This document shows positions 1 through 11,209 of a DNA stretch of 64,000 bases, piece after piece. The position numbers were made by a program, and so were the translations under genes. Every line of letters starts with the position of its first letter. Within the stretch, counting starts at the first letter, position 1. Origin of the DNA: Phycomyces blakesleeanus NRRL 1555(-) (lineage: Eukaryota; Mucoromycota; Mucoromycetes; Mucorales; Phycomycetaceae); the NCBI RefSeq assembly GCF_001638985.1, contig NW_017265169.1, forward strand, positions 92,377 to 156,376, read 5' to 3'. The notes beneath the pieces were generated by a model. It was not told the origin of the DNA, made no database searches, and saw nothing but the letters and a program-made list of their open reading frames with translations.

Positions 1-369
1 AACAAAAAAGTAGAATATAAACCAAAACAGATATTTTCGATTATTGCGCAGGTTTAAAGACGATTATTTAATAAAAGCTACTTATCTTTCTGCCGTACTT
101 CTATTCTTGTATTCTCGCTTAAAATTTCCAGCGGATTTGATCAATTTTGGCTTTGCCAAAGCATTGGAAGAACCATACAGATAGATCACATCAACGCTAC
201 CAGGAGAGACTTAACTGTGGGGGATTAAATACGATTCTGTGTGTTACTACCTGTATTGCTGTAGATCGGTTGCCTAATTGAAAATCCGGTTGTATAAAAG
301 TATATAATAATACAACGCTCTGGTATAACAAGTCAATTGTGATATACATCTGAGCCAGATGGATCATTT

Positions 370-668
370 ATGCTTAACATTTAATCCAAACGGATCGATT
401 CCAGCTAATATTTAAGTTAACATGGTGACAATAGCATAACAATTACACTAAACTAGCAAGAACTAGTAAACATTTAAATCATATATGTATCAACCAGTTA
501 GACTTTAAGCTAAAAAAGTATTAACTTGTTAATATTTAAGCCAAACAAATTGATTCCGGATAACATTTAAGATAACATAGTAGCGACCGGTTAACACTTA
601 AGTATAGCATGTATAAACCGGCTAGCATTTAAGTCAAACAAATTGATTCCTGTTGGTATTTCAGATAA

Positions 669-710
<42 letters not shown>

Positions 711-3255
711 TCTGGATAACATTTTAGCTAAAGAAACGGAATCTTGTCAACATTTTAGCTAAACAAATTAATTCCGGTAAGAATTTAAGCTAATATGGTA
801 ACAACCGGTTAACATGTTAGCAGATCAATATAATCTGGTTAATAGTTAAGCTAATATGGTAGTACCAGGTTAACATTAAAGCTAAATAAGTTGATTCAGG
901 TCAATATTTAAGCTAATCGGGTAACAACCGGTTAACATGTTAGCAGCTAAATATATTCTGGTCAATAATTAAGCTAATCTTGTAGTGCCAAATTAACATT
1001 TTAGCTAGATAAATTGATTCCGGTCAGTATTTAAGCTAAACTGGTAACAGCTGGTTAACATGTTAGCTAGATAAATCGATTCGGGTTAACATTTTATCTA
1101 GACGGATGGATTTTGGTAAACATGTAAGCTAATCTGGTAGTAACTGGTTAACATTTTAGCTAGGTAGATACATTCCGGTCAAAATTTAGGCTAACCTGGT
1201 AACAGCTTGCTAACATGTTAGGTAAACAAATTGATTCTGGTTGACGTTTTATCAAGATGGATGGATTCCGGTCAACTTTAAACTAACCAAGTAACAACTG
1301 GCTACCATATTAGCTAGATAAATGTATTCTGGTTAATATTTAAGCTAATCTGGTAGTAACCGGTTAAAATTTAAGTTAAATAAATGGGTTCTGGTCAGCA
1401 TTTAAGCTAATTGGGTACCAGCCGGTTAATATGTTAGCTAAATAAATAATTTCTGGTTAATATTTAAGCTAATCTGGTAGTAATTGGCTACCATTTAAGT
1501 TAAATAAATGGGTTCTGGTCAATATTATAGCTAGATAAACTGATTCTAGTCAATATTTAAGCTAAACTGGTTACAACCGGTTAACATATTAGCTAGATAA
1601 ATTGATTCTGGTCAATATCTAAGCTAAACTGGTAACAACCTGTTAACATTTTAGCTAAATAAAGTGATTCCGGTCAATATCTAAGCTAAAATGATAACAA
1701 CCGGTAAGCATATTAGCTAGATAAATTGATTCTGGTCAATATCTAAGCTAAACTGGTAACAACCGGTAAGCATATTAGCTAGATAAATTGATTCTGGTCA
1801 ATATCTAAGCTAAACTGGTAACAACCGGTAAACATATTAGCTAGATAAATTGATTCCGGTTAATAATTAAGCTGATATAGTAGTACCACGTTAACATTTA
1901 AGCTAAACAAATGGATTCTGGTCAAAATTTAAGCTAAACAAATTGCTTCCTGTTAACATTTAAGCTAAATAAATGAGTTCTGGTCAACATTTAAGCAAAC
2001 CAGGTAACACCTGGCTAACATGTTAGCTAGGTAAATATATTCCGGTTAATATTTAAGTTAATTTGGTAGTAACAGGTTAACATTTAAGTTAAATAAATGA
2101 GCTCTGGTCAACATTTAAGCTAATTGGGTAACGACCGGATAACATGTTAGGTATATAAATATATTCCGGTTAAAATATAAGCTAATCTGGTAGTAACCAG
2201 TTTCTATTATAGCTAAATAATTTGATTCCGGTTAACGTTTTATCTAGATGGATGGATTCCGGTAAGCACGTAAGCTAATCTGGTAGTAACCGGTATACAT
2301 TTTAGCTAGATAGATACATTCTGGTAAACATTTAAGCTAATCAGGTACCAACCGGTTAACATTTTAGCTAAACAAAGTAATTCTGGTTAACATGTAAGCT
2401 AAATGGATAAATTTCAGTAAACATGTAAGCTAATCTGGTAGTAACTGGTTAACATTTTAGCTAGATAGATACATTCCGGTAAACATTCAAGCTAATCAGG
2501 TATCAACCGGTTAACATTTTAACTAAACAAAGTAATTCCGGTTAACATGTAAGCTAAATGGATAAATTCTGGTAAACATATAAGCTAATCTGGTAGTAAC
2601 CGGTATACATTTTAGCTAGATAGATACGTTCCGGTAAACATTTAAGCTAATCAGGTATCAACCGGTTAACATGTAAGCTAAATGGATAGGTTCTGGTAAA
2701 CATATAAGCTAATATGGTAGTAACTGGTTAACATTTTAGCTAAATAGATACGTTCCGGTAAACATTCAAGCTAATCAGGTATCAACCGGTTAACATTTTA
2801 GCTAAACAAATTGGTTCCGGTTAACATGTAAGCTAAATGGATAAATTTCAGTAAACATGTAAGCTAATCTGGTAGTAACTGGTCAACATTTTAGCTAGAT
2901 AGATACGTTCCGGTAAACATTCAAGCTAATCAGGTATTAACCGGTTAACATTTTAGCTAAACAAAGCGATTCCGGTTAACATGTAAGCTAAATGGATAAA
3001 TTCTGGTAAACATATAAGCTAATCTGGTAGTAACTGGTTAACATTTTAGCTAGATAGATACGTTCCGGTAAACATTCAAGCTAATCAGGTATCAACCGGT
3101 TAACATTTTAGCTAAACAAAGTGATTCCGGTTAACATGTAAGCTAAATGGATAGATTCCGGTGAGCATTAGAGCCAAATGGATAGATTCAGGTGAAAATT
3201 TAAGCCAACTGGTAACAACCGGTTAAGATTTAATCTAAACTTGTATTAACCGGTC
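370..3255. repeat. Degenerate IGS-like satellite array
   Basis: Diverged tandem repeats of a roughly 39-bp monomer. The typical monomer contains GGTTAACATTTTAGCTA, then an AAA/GATA stretch, then GATTCCGGT. From about 2270 to 3130 the monomers fall into a higher-order unit of about 156 bp, seen as the recurring AAGCTAATCTGGTAGTAAC block. The block ends where 18S-like sequence follows, so it sits where an rDNA intergenic spacer would be. No ORF is supported inside. Its role as an IGS is inferred from position. Confidence 0.85.
671..710. repeat. (TAA)n microsatellite in the satellite array
   Basis: About 13 uninterrupted TAA/AAT triplets interrupt the ~39-bp monomer array. This is a simple-sequence expansion inside the satellite. 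Confidence 0.95.
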
Positions 3256-3699
3256 TGAGGGCGAACCCTTTGGACCAATTCGTTTCCTTATTTGGAACAA
3301 ATTGAATTTATATTTTAATTTCACTCTTAATTATTCAATCCCAGAAAAAAAAAGTTGAAAAGTGTAAATAAACGTTTTTAACCTTTGGCGAGACTACTAA
3401 TGACCCCCCTATGATATGTATGAGAGAAGATGATTGAAATCTTAACAACAATTAATTTTGGAGTTTTTTTCAAAAATCTTTTCTCAGAGAGTACTATGCG
3501 TGGGGTATATCTTTCCCGAGTTTACCTGGCGCCTCTTTTGCTCGGATCAGCAGAGATTTTATTCTTTAATAAAAACATCTACTGGTCTCCCGGCGCATAT
3601 TTCAAACCGTATACTTTTGCTTCGGTAAATTTTCGGGACGATCTGCTGGGCGGTAGTCTTTGTACTGCTAATAATCTACAGATTCAATTTATTGGATTT

Positions 3700-4370
3700 G
3701 GATCAGGGAAATAAAGGTTCATTAAATCAGTTATGATGAACATTATAAGTAATTACTACTTGTATAACCGTGGTAATTTCGGAGCTAATACATGCAACGA
3801 AAACCTCGATTTTGGAAGGGGTACCCTTATTGGGTAAAAGCCAGCTTGATGTGAAGGCCATTTTTTTCGTGATTTATAATAATTCAATGGTGATCGTATG
3901 GCCTTGTGCTGGCGATGGTTTATTATATTTTCTGCCCTATCAGATTAAGACTGTAAGATAGAGGCTTGCGTTGTCTACCATGGGTAGCAGGGAATCAGGG
4001 TCTGGTCCCGAAAATGAAGGATGAAATCTAAAAGAACTGACGGAAGGGCACCAGCAGGAGCGGAGCCTACGGCTTAATTTGATTCAACACGGGGGAACTC
4101 AGCTGGTACACACATAAAAGGATTGAAAAATCACCTTTTCAGTTGGGTCAAGCTTCGGCTTTTCTGTCTTCCTAAATATACTACCTGCGCTAAGCAGGGT
4201 GATGTTGGGCAATAACAGGTCTATCATGCCCTTAGATGTTCTGGGCCGCACATGCGCTACACTGACATAGTTAATGAGTATATAACCATGGCTAATAAGC
4301 TTGGGTACTCTTTTAAAGCTATTTCGTACTGGGAATTGAGGTATGTAGCAAGGTTTCTGTACGTAATCTT
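3700..4370 (+). pseudogene. 18S rRNA relic with central and 3' deletions
   Basis: Several blocks match eukaryotic SSU rRNA in order. ATTAAATCAGTTAT is at about 3720. The GTGGTAATTTCGGAGCTAAT / ACATGC block is near 3765-3795, and the TCGTATGGCCTTGTGCTGGCGA block near 3895. Sequence like the helix that includes CAGGGAATCAGGGT follows near 3990. It then jumps directly to the GAACTGACGGAAGGGCACCA block near 4036 and the GGCTTAATTTGATTCAACAC block near 4070. The block CCCTTAGATGTTCTGGGCCG is near 4230. About 750 nt of the central SSU, including the GTGCCAGCAGCCGCGG 530-loop, is absent. The decoding-site segment (TTGTACACACCGCCCGTC) is also missing and similarity fades after about 4350. I infer a non-functional rDNA copy; a functional rRNA could not lack these parts. 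Confidence 0.85.
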
Positions 4371-4868
4371 ACGGAAGAGCCATTGCTAATGTTATCTACA
4401 GTTTAACGTTTACGTTGTTCTGGTAGTCTAACAAAAAACTGTGATATGTCTTGCACCTTGGGATTTAAAAAATAGCCTATCGTTAAAAGGCCAAGCTAGT
4501 CTCAATAGACTCCCAAAATCTTACTGAAGAACTGAATTGACTGGCAAAGCTAAAAGTGAACATAGCCGCATACCCGTAAAGCAACTCGCTCGTTCAGGTA
4601 TGTTTGGTTATGGATCAAACAGAATCAGTATATAAATACTGAAATACTCATCTTAAGCAAACATTGCTAGGATAATATTGTTGCTGATAACAGAAAGCGT
4701 TATGAAAATCACCAACGCCCATAAACGCCGGTGCTAGCTTTATATGCGCACCTAAAAACGGTTCACACGAAATAATGAACCTTGGCTTAAAAGCCATAAT
4801 TAAAAAAAAACAAAAAAAAAGAAAAACAAAAAAAAAGAAGCAAAAAAAAACGACCTGAAATAAGGTCG
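4371..4868 (+). other. ITS/5.8S-position sequence, not recognisable
   Basis: This stretch lies between the 18S and 28S relics, where ITS1-5.8S-ITS2 is expected. I could not find a convincing 5.8S core. It contains an A-rich low-complexity tract at about 4800-4850. No gene is supported; short ORFs here read rRNA-type sequence. Confidence 0.5.
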
Positions 4869-5025
4869 AAATACCCACTGGACCGAAACGTTAAGCGGAA
4901 GAAAAGACACTAGCAAGGATTCCCCTAATAACGGCTAGTATGAACAGAAAGACTAAAGCTTGGTAAGAGACCAATAGCGAACAAGTACTGTCATGGTAAT
5001 AACTAATTCATGACAAGTAGGAGTA
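4869..5025 (+). pseudogene. 28S rRNA 5' fragment (degenerate)
   Basis: TTAAGCGGAAGAAAAGACAC / TAGCAAGGATTCCCCTAATAACGG at about 4890-4937 matches the start of eukaryotic LSU rRNA (AAGCGGAGGAAAAGAAACTA... GATTCCCCTAGTAACGG). The block GAGACCAATAGCGAACAAGTACTG near 4966-4990 matches the later GAGACCGATAGCGAACAAGTACCG block. Nearly all of the roughly 300 nt that normally separate these blocks are gone. LSU similarity then stops, so this is a truncated piece, consistent with the 18S relic upstream. Confidence 0.8.
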
Positions 5026-5039
5026 GCGTTGTGGCCGGA

Positions 5040-5330
5040 TGAACAGAAGACTGGAAGACCGGAAGACCGGAAGACCAGACGACGAGACGCCCAGATGGCA
5101 GCAACCGAGAGTGGAAACGACGAAGAGGAGAGGGCGGTTGTGGGTGGGAATGATGGAAGGGAGGAATGTTATTAGGAAAAGAGGCAGATGTAAGCGTAGG
5201 AGCCTGTGGTGAGAGGGATGCGGTGAGAGGGATGTGGTGAAGTGGATGTGGTGAAGTGGATGTGGTGAAGTGGATGTGGTGAGGGGGATGTGGTGAGGGG
5301 GATGTGGTGCTGTGCGAGTAGAGGAAGAGA
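5040..5330. repeat. G-rich minisatellite tracts
   Basis: Two short tandem arrays: GGAAGACC repeats at about 5050-5080, and a roughly 12-bp GATGTGGTGAAG/GTGAGGGG unit at about 5215-5310. They separate the 28S 5' fragment from the amplified modules. The Pro/His/Ser-rich reading frame on the minus strand here is a product of the repeat, not a gene. Confidence 0.8.
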
Positions 5331-5456
5331 GTTTTGGGGGAAGGCGTGGGCAAGTAGAAAGGATGGCGAGGAGATAGGACGTCGGAGTGAATAGGAGTGG
5401 AAGGTGGCAGTAGGGAGCTGAAGGAGTTGACTGTTGTTACGTTATGTGGGAGAGTT

Positions 5457-6300
5457 TAGGGGATACCCCACTACCTGGAACTTCTGTTTTACAGGAGGAC
5501 TTGGTGTCGAACCGTGTGAGCGTATGGATGCGAACGTGCTGTTCGTGTTGGCGACGGCTCATATCTGCTACCCGTAGGAGTGGTAGAGGGAGGAAGCCGG
5601 ATGGTATGGTTCACCGCCGTACCTGAAGGGGGAACTGTGGTCGCGATTCTCTTCCCGGCCTTCGGGCCGAAACAAAAAAAAAAAAAACTGGCAAATATAC
5701 TATATGTATGAATATTGTACTTGGTGAGTACAATAATAACAGCCAAGTTAATAAACTTGGTAGAATTGGCAAGGAAATATGACCTTGTTGAGCTTGACTT
5801 GATAGAAAGACATAAGAGGTACAGATAAGTGGGAGCTTCGGCGCCAATGAGAAACCACTACTCTTATTGTCTTTTCAATGAAAAAGAATGTTGGATTGGG
5901 CTTCACGGTGGATTCCGTGAGGCCCCAATCAGCCTGATAATGGCTGAAAGTCTCTTAGCAAGAACTTTTGCTAAAGGCGAACCGACTGGGAGTGAGGCTG
6001 TTGCCACCGCCACCGGATGTAATATACTGTCTCTTGGGTGGAGAGACAAGGTTACGGGTATAGCTTTTCCAGGGCTTTCGAGTCCGGTTGTAGCTATTAC
6101 CCTAACTACCGTATACTCCAAACGTTGCATCTAGGGCGCGTTGGTGGGGTCTACGGTATGGCTATGATGACACCTGTAGAAAGCCTACAGGAAGTAGGAG
6201 CCATAAAGGACTACAAGTCCTAGTATAATGCATCCGAAGCTGGCGCCTAGTGGCATGAGCAGTGGCTTTAGACTCCTTCCGACGGGTACAAGGGAGAGTT
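5457..6300 (+). repeat. Module 1 of a ~840-bp tandem rDNA-derived repeat
   Basis: It begins at TAGGGGATACCCCACTACCTGG and repeats at 6301 and 7141. Inside, the block at about 5735-5870 matches the 28S region with ACAGCCAAG...CTTGG, TTGAGCTTGACT and AAGTGGGAGCTTCGGCGCC. It then skips directly to a block like GGATTATGGCTGAACGCCTC from the 28S 3' portion (about 5930-5960). The flanking ~500 bp of each unit was not recognised. It looks like an internally deleted 28S segment amplified together with other sequence. Confidence 0.8.
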
Positions 6301-7140
6301 TAGGGGATACCCCACTACCTGGAACATCTACTAGACAGAGGGGCTTGGTGTCGGACCGTTTGAGCGTATGGGCACGGACATTCTGTCCGTGTCGGCGACG
6401 ACTCAAATCTGCTACCCATAGGAGTGGTAGAGAGAGGAATCTGGATGGTACGGCTCACCACTGTACCTAAATGGGGAACTGTGGTTACGATTCTCTTCCT
6501 GGCCTTCGGGCCTAAATAACAAAAAAAAATTAGCAAATATACTACATGTATGATTATTGTACTTGGTGAGTACAATAATAATAGCCAAGTTAATAAACTT
6601 GGTAGAATCGGCAAGGAAATAGGACCTTATTGAGCTTGACTTGGTAAAAATATATAAGAGGTACAGATAAGTGGGAGCTTCGGCGCCAATGAGAAGCCAA
6701 TGCTCTTATTGTCTTTTCAGTGAAAAGGCATGTTAGATTGGGCTTCACGGTGGATTCCGTGAAGCTTCGATCCGCAGGATGATGGCTGAACGTCTTTAGG
6801 CCAGATTCTATGCTGAACCGGATCCACACGAGGACGAGGCTGTTGCCACCGCCCCCGAATGTATTATACTGTCTCTTGGGTGGAGAGACAAGGTTATGGG
6901 TATAGCTCTTCCAGGGCTTTCGAGTCCGGTCGTGGTTATTACCCTAACCACCGCATGCTCCAAACTGTGTATCTAGGGCGCGTTTATGGGGTCTGCGGTA
7001 TGGCTATGAGGACACCTGTAGGGTGTCTACAGGAAGTAGGAGCCATCAAGGACTATATGTCCTAGTATAATACATCCGAAGCCGGCCCGAGTGGTATGAC
7101 CAACGGCTTCAGTCTCATCCCGGTGGATCAAGGGAGTTTT
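6301..7140 (+). repeat. Module 2 of the ~840-bp rDNA-derived repeat
   Basis: Second copy, in the same order as module 1. It has the AAGTGGGAGCTTCGGCGCCA block at about 6670 and the GATGATGGCTGAACGTCT block at about 6778, which is the closest of the three to the normal 28S sequence GGATTATGGCTGAACGCCTC. Differences from the neighbouring modules are scattered substitutions with few indels, so the amplification is not very recent. Confidence 0.8.
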
Positions 7141-7600
7141 TAGGGGATACCCCACTACCTGGTACCTCTCTTTAGTAGAGCGACTTGGTGTCGAACCGTT
7201 TGACCGTATGGACACGGACACTTTGTCCGTGTTGGCGACGGCTCAAATCTGCTACCAGTAGGAGTGGTAGAGAGAGGAATCCGGACGGTACGGCTCACCA
7301 CCGTACCTGAAGGGGGAACTGTGGTCACGATTTTCTTCCTGGCCTTTGTGCCGAAAAAAAGAAAAAAACTAGCAAATATACTATGTGTGGAATAATTGTA
7401 CTTGGTGAGTACAATAATAATAGCCAAGCTAGTAAACTTGGTAGAATTGGCAAGGAAATAAGACCTTGTTGAGCTTGACTTGGTAAAAAGACATAAGGGA
7501 TACAGATAAGTGGGAGCTTCGGCGCCAATGAGAAACCACTGCTCTTATTGTTCTTTAACCATAGTATGGGATTAGGCTTTACAGTAAATGCTGTGAAGCC
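7141..7600 (+). repeat. Module 3 (partial) of the ~840-bp rDNA-derived repeat
   Basis: Third copy, starting again with TAGGGGATACCCCACTACCTGG and carrying the AAGTGGGAGCTTCGGCGCCA block near 7509. It is not followed by the ~500-bp unidentified part of modules 1 and 2. It runs instead into a separate 28S 3' terminal segment, suggesting that the array grew by unequal exchange next to the 28S 3' end. Confidence 0.75.
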
Positions 7601-7897
7601 CCCATTGGTTGGGAAATGGCTAAACAACCATAAGCCAGAGCTGATGCTGGAAACCATACTATATGTGTTGCTCATACACTATATGAGTATAAATATGCTT
7701 TTGAGCTGAAAAGCATATTGTGTCTTTGCTCGTATTCGCTGAAAGGCGAGTACATTCAGAGCTACATAGTAATGCTAGTATGGAGTAGTGATGAATTGCA
7801 TGCAGTTTGCATGCAACTGACGGGGTATTGTAAGTAGTCGAGTGACCTTTGTTGCTACGATATACTGAGATTAAGCCCTTGTCCTTGAATTTGTTCT
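7601..7897 (+). pseudogene. 28S rRNA 3' end (degenerate)
   Basis: GACGGGGTATTGTAAGTAGT, followed by GAGTGACCTTTGTTGCTACG and a GATATACTGAGATTAAGCCC / TTGTCC block (about 7820-7885), matches the last ~75 nt of eukaryotic LSU rRNA. The preceding sequence is only loosely LSU-like. This marks the downstream edge of the rDNA relic. Confidence 0.8.
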
Positions 7898-9991
7898 TTT
7901 GAACACCTTCATAATTAAAATAAATTATTTTTCTATTGAAATAGTTTACTTAAATAAATATTATCACCAGGCATCTGACAGCCGACCCAATAAAACATTG
8001 TGATATTGCAAAGTCAGAAAGTAAGGTTAGATATTTTATTAACTTAGTTATAGACATATATATGTATTGATCACATTAGACTTTTTTTTAGGCCAATAAA
8101 TTAAATAGTATCCTCTCTCCGCTATTTGAAATGTACTTAATTTGAAACCGGATCTGAAATCCAAGTTCGTTTGTTCATCAATTGTCTAGAATAATACATT
8201 TGATTAACTTAATATTTTGGTCTTCAAAGCTGTTATAGGTAATAGACAAACTAACAAACTAACAAACTTGGTCTATTAATTTTTAGTCAGCCTTTGTCTG
8301 CTAACTCGATACCTTGATTTCAATTTGCATTTGAAGATCCAGCAATAACATTGTTTACAGCCAAACAAAAACCACTCTTCTTTTAGGAATTTTATATATA
8401 AATATACGCAATTTAACCACAACTAAACAAAAAAACAATGCCCAAAGAATTTTAACATATATATATAATGTAGTCACCATCAACCTTCTTTTTTTCTATC
8501 TATTTATTAATTAATTAATTCATTAATTAATTCATTAATTATACACATAAATATTATGTAAATCAATAAATGGAAAGCGAAATAAATATGAGAGGGTATA
8601 TATATATATATTTATATAATAAAACTAAAATTTGAGAAAAAAATGATGCAAAAGGCTATTGGAAGCAAGTTCATTTTCTGTGCTGGGCAGAAGAATAATT
8701 AACAAAATTAAGTTAATAAAAACACAAAAACGGCATGCAATAAAGCTGTAGACAAATGCAACGAGATAAACACATGAAAATTTTCTGTAATGTGTATCAT
8801 AGTAAAATGTAAGATGTGCTGAATTCATAGATCAATTGAATATGTAGTGCAAACGTTTTATTATGAGCAAGTATAGCAAAGAATATAGCTTTTTGGGAAA
8901 AAAAAATTGGGCAAAATATATTTCTTAGGTATTCAGGATTTTTAATGGGTTAGTATGTCAATGTAGGAAAAGTTAAATGCTGTGAGAGTGCTATATATTA
9001 AAGAGACAAAACAATATTGTTTATATTTGCTACTTTTAAAATCTCTGTAATTAAAACCCTTGTTGTGTAATGGTTGGTTCACATTGTATAAGTGTATAAT
9101 GTATATGTGCCTGGTGTACAATGGTCCTCTGATAATTTCAAGGCTAAGGCGGGGACTAAGTTCGTTGAAATTATCGAAGGATGAAATTAGAGAGTGTGGA
9201 TTATATATTTTTTTTTCGATGAAGGTAGAGGTAGTGTCAAAGCACTCTTTGTTAGAAATATTCCTATATACAGTAAAAGAAAAAGTTAGCAGCTAAGTAT
9301 TATCATAATTTGATTGGTTGAAAATCTTCCTCGTTAAGGATTCAAGACTAGAAACTATTATGAAAGTGAAATTAACGTGAATCGCGAAGGTTTAACCCTG
9401 TTTTTAAAAGGGAGTTCACAAGAGCCTTGACATTATCGAGGGACCACTGTATTTTGAAATTGAGACGCACGTCTTTGAGTTTTATTAAGCTCTAAGTAAA
9501 ATGGAAAATGAGCCCGAATATCGATATTAATGTTTTTTTTTAGGGTGGAAAAAAATGTTGATATTTTGATCAATATTTGAGCAATAAATGTCAAATAAAT
9601 TTGATATTGTGGATCGTAATGTGCCTCACCAGGTTACTTGAACACTTAAAAAGGCTTTGGTTTACCGATTTTAATATATATAGTTGACTTTCTGTATCTA
9701 GCTTGTCATTTTGATCAAAATGATCCCTTTTAATTAAATAATTTAATTTCAATTGTAAATTCAACAATATGCAAAGTATACTAGTAACTGTCTGTTTAAA
9801 TAAATATACTCCATATTGTAGTATCTATGGTACTCAAATTTCAACGTACATTCATATGGTGTAAGTCAATAAAACTAGCAGTGGTATTTTACTTGCGTGA
9901 TATTGATAGGGTCTTTGTAACAATGATACTTGACTATATTGTTTGTTTGTTTTTTCAAATATCAAAACATTTTAATCTTGGATGTATTATG

Positions 9992-10038
<47 letters not shown>

Positions 10039-10373
10039 ATGGTTTGCTTGAAGGGTTTATTTCTGGTCGATATTTAAGACCAGCACTACTTTTTAGCCTT
10101 TAATTGTTTTATGTTTCAGTGAATAATTTGTGGGATAAAATATTCAGGTACAAGCTTGTCACGTTGGAGAGGAAATTTACACATTATTAATTATACTTGT
10201 TTTTTTTTCAAAGAGGTTCTCTTTATATACTTACTTACATACATATAAAGAGAGTAAGAGATTAATAATCAATAAAAATGAAACATAAATTTAAATATTA
10301 TGTAAGACTTGAGAATAAATAACCAGATTATTGAATTATTGATATGGTCAACTTGTCTTGTTGTTGTTATTTT

Positions 10374-10404
<31 letters not shown>

Positions 10405-10600
10405 TACAAGCACGGGCCATTTGGAAATTGTTGATAGTGTATTATTTTTTTATTAACAATATTAAGATTAAGATTAATATTAATTTTAGCACTAGTCTAT
10501 TTCTATATAAGTAATATATATATAAGATTCAAATGAGACGAAATTTTTGAATGTAAATGTAAGTGTAAATGGGGTTTGTTGATATGTTTATGATTATGAT
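7898..10600. other. AT-rich spacer, no gene seen
   Basis: Low-complexity AT-rich sequence with short (TA)n and TTAATTAA-type tracts. Reading frames here are short, codon-poor and unlike any family I recognise. Confidence 0.6.
9995..10036. repeat. Poly(A) run of 42
   Basis: Uninterrupted homopolymer of 42 A. It could be a retroposition tail, but no recognisable transcript body or target-site duplication is seen upstream. Confidence 0.9.
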
Positions 10601-10654
10601 TATGTTTATGATTATGATGGTAATGGATGCTTTTTGACGATGCTGGTATGCTTA

Positions 10655-10816
10655 TTAAGAAGACTTGGTGTAGTAGATAACATCATTCTTGCAGTCCTGG
10701 ATGTATGAGTAGGCCAAGGCACCGGTGATAGAGAACATGGCCAGACGCTTGCCAAGGACAGAGATGGTAGAAGAGGCACGGACAGTGGAAGAGGCGGCAC
10801 GGACAATAGGGTTCAT
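10655..10816 (-). CDS. 53-aa probable mitochondrial single-TM protein
   Basis: Single-exon ORF on the minus strand with start CAT at 10814-10816 and stop at 10655-10657. The first ~20 residues (MNPIVRAASSTVRASS...) are rich in Arg, Ser and Ala with no acidic residue, as in a mitochondrial presequence. Residues ~26-39 are hydrophobic (LAMFSITGALAYSY), and a short polar tail ends in YYTKSS. Most codons end in C or T (GTC, GCC, TCT, ACC), as in RPS5 nearby, which points to a real and well-expressed gene. The upstream side (10870-10930, read on the minus strand) is pyrimidine-rich, as at highly expressed fungal starts. The frame stays open upstream without another ATG. I infer a small inner-membrane or respiratory-chain accessory protein, but I do not recognise the family. 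Confidence 0.65.
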   Translation of the reverse strand: MNPIVRAASSTVRASSTISVLGKRLAMFSITGALAYSYIQDCKNDVIYYTKSS

Positions 10817-10929
10817 GATGGTATTGGTAGTAATAGTGACAAGATCAAGGGTAGAGGATCGAGGATTAATAATGAGCGAGAAAAGAAAGAGAAGGCAGCT
10901 TTTTATTTTTATTTTTGGCTTTTGACTTT

Positions 10930-11178
10930 TTGGCTTTTGACTTTTTGGCTTTTTTCAGCCCTTAATCTGATCTTTATATATAATATTAAAAAGAGAGAAA
11001 ATCAAATCCTATTATGAGTAATATGTAATCTTTTTTATATATATATATATATATATATACAGGTAAATTTTTTTTCTAAAAAAAAATAAAAAAATAAAAA
11101 AATTGACTGGGATAGTGCGGGTAAAGATCAACAAGGATAACAAAATGAATCCCGCGGGTAGGGGCGGGTGGAAATAAG

Positions 11179-11209
<31 letters not shown>

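Noticed and set aside
370..3255. CRISPR-like array
   Set aside because: Repeats are contiguous and diverged with no unique spacers; this is a eukaryotic satellite.
5444..7675. Many ORFs of 60-116 codons on both strands
   Set aside because: They lie inside the rDNA-derived tandem modules, recur at the ~840-bp period in each copy, and have no protein-like conservation.
9995..10051. Retroposed gene ending in a poly(A) tail
   Set aside because: No recognisable transcript body or flanking duplication upstream of the A run.
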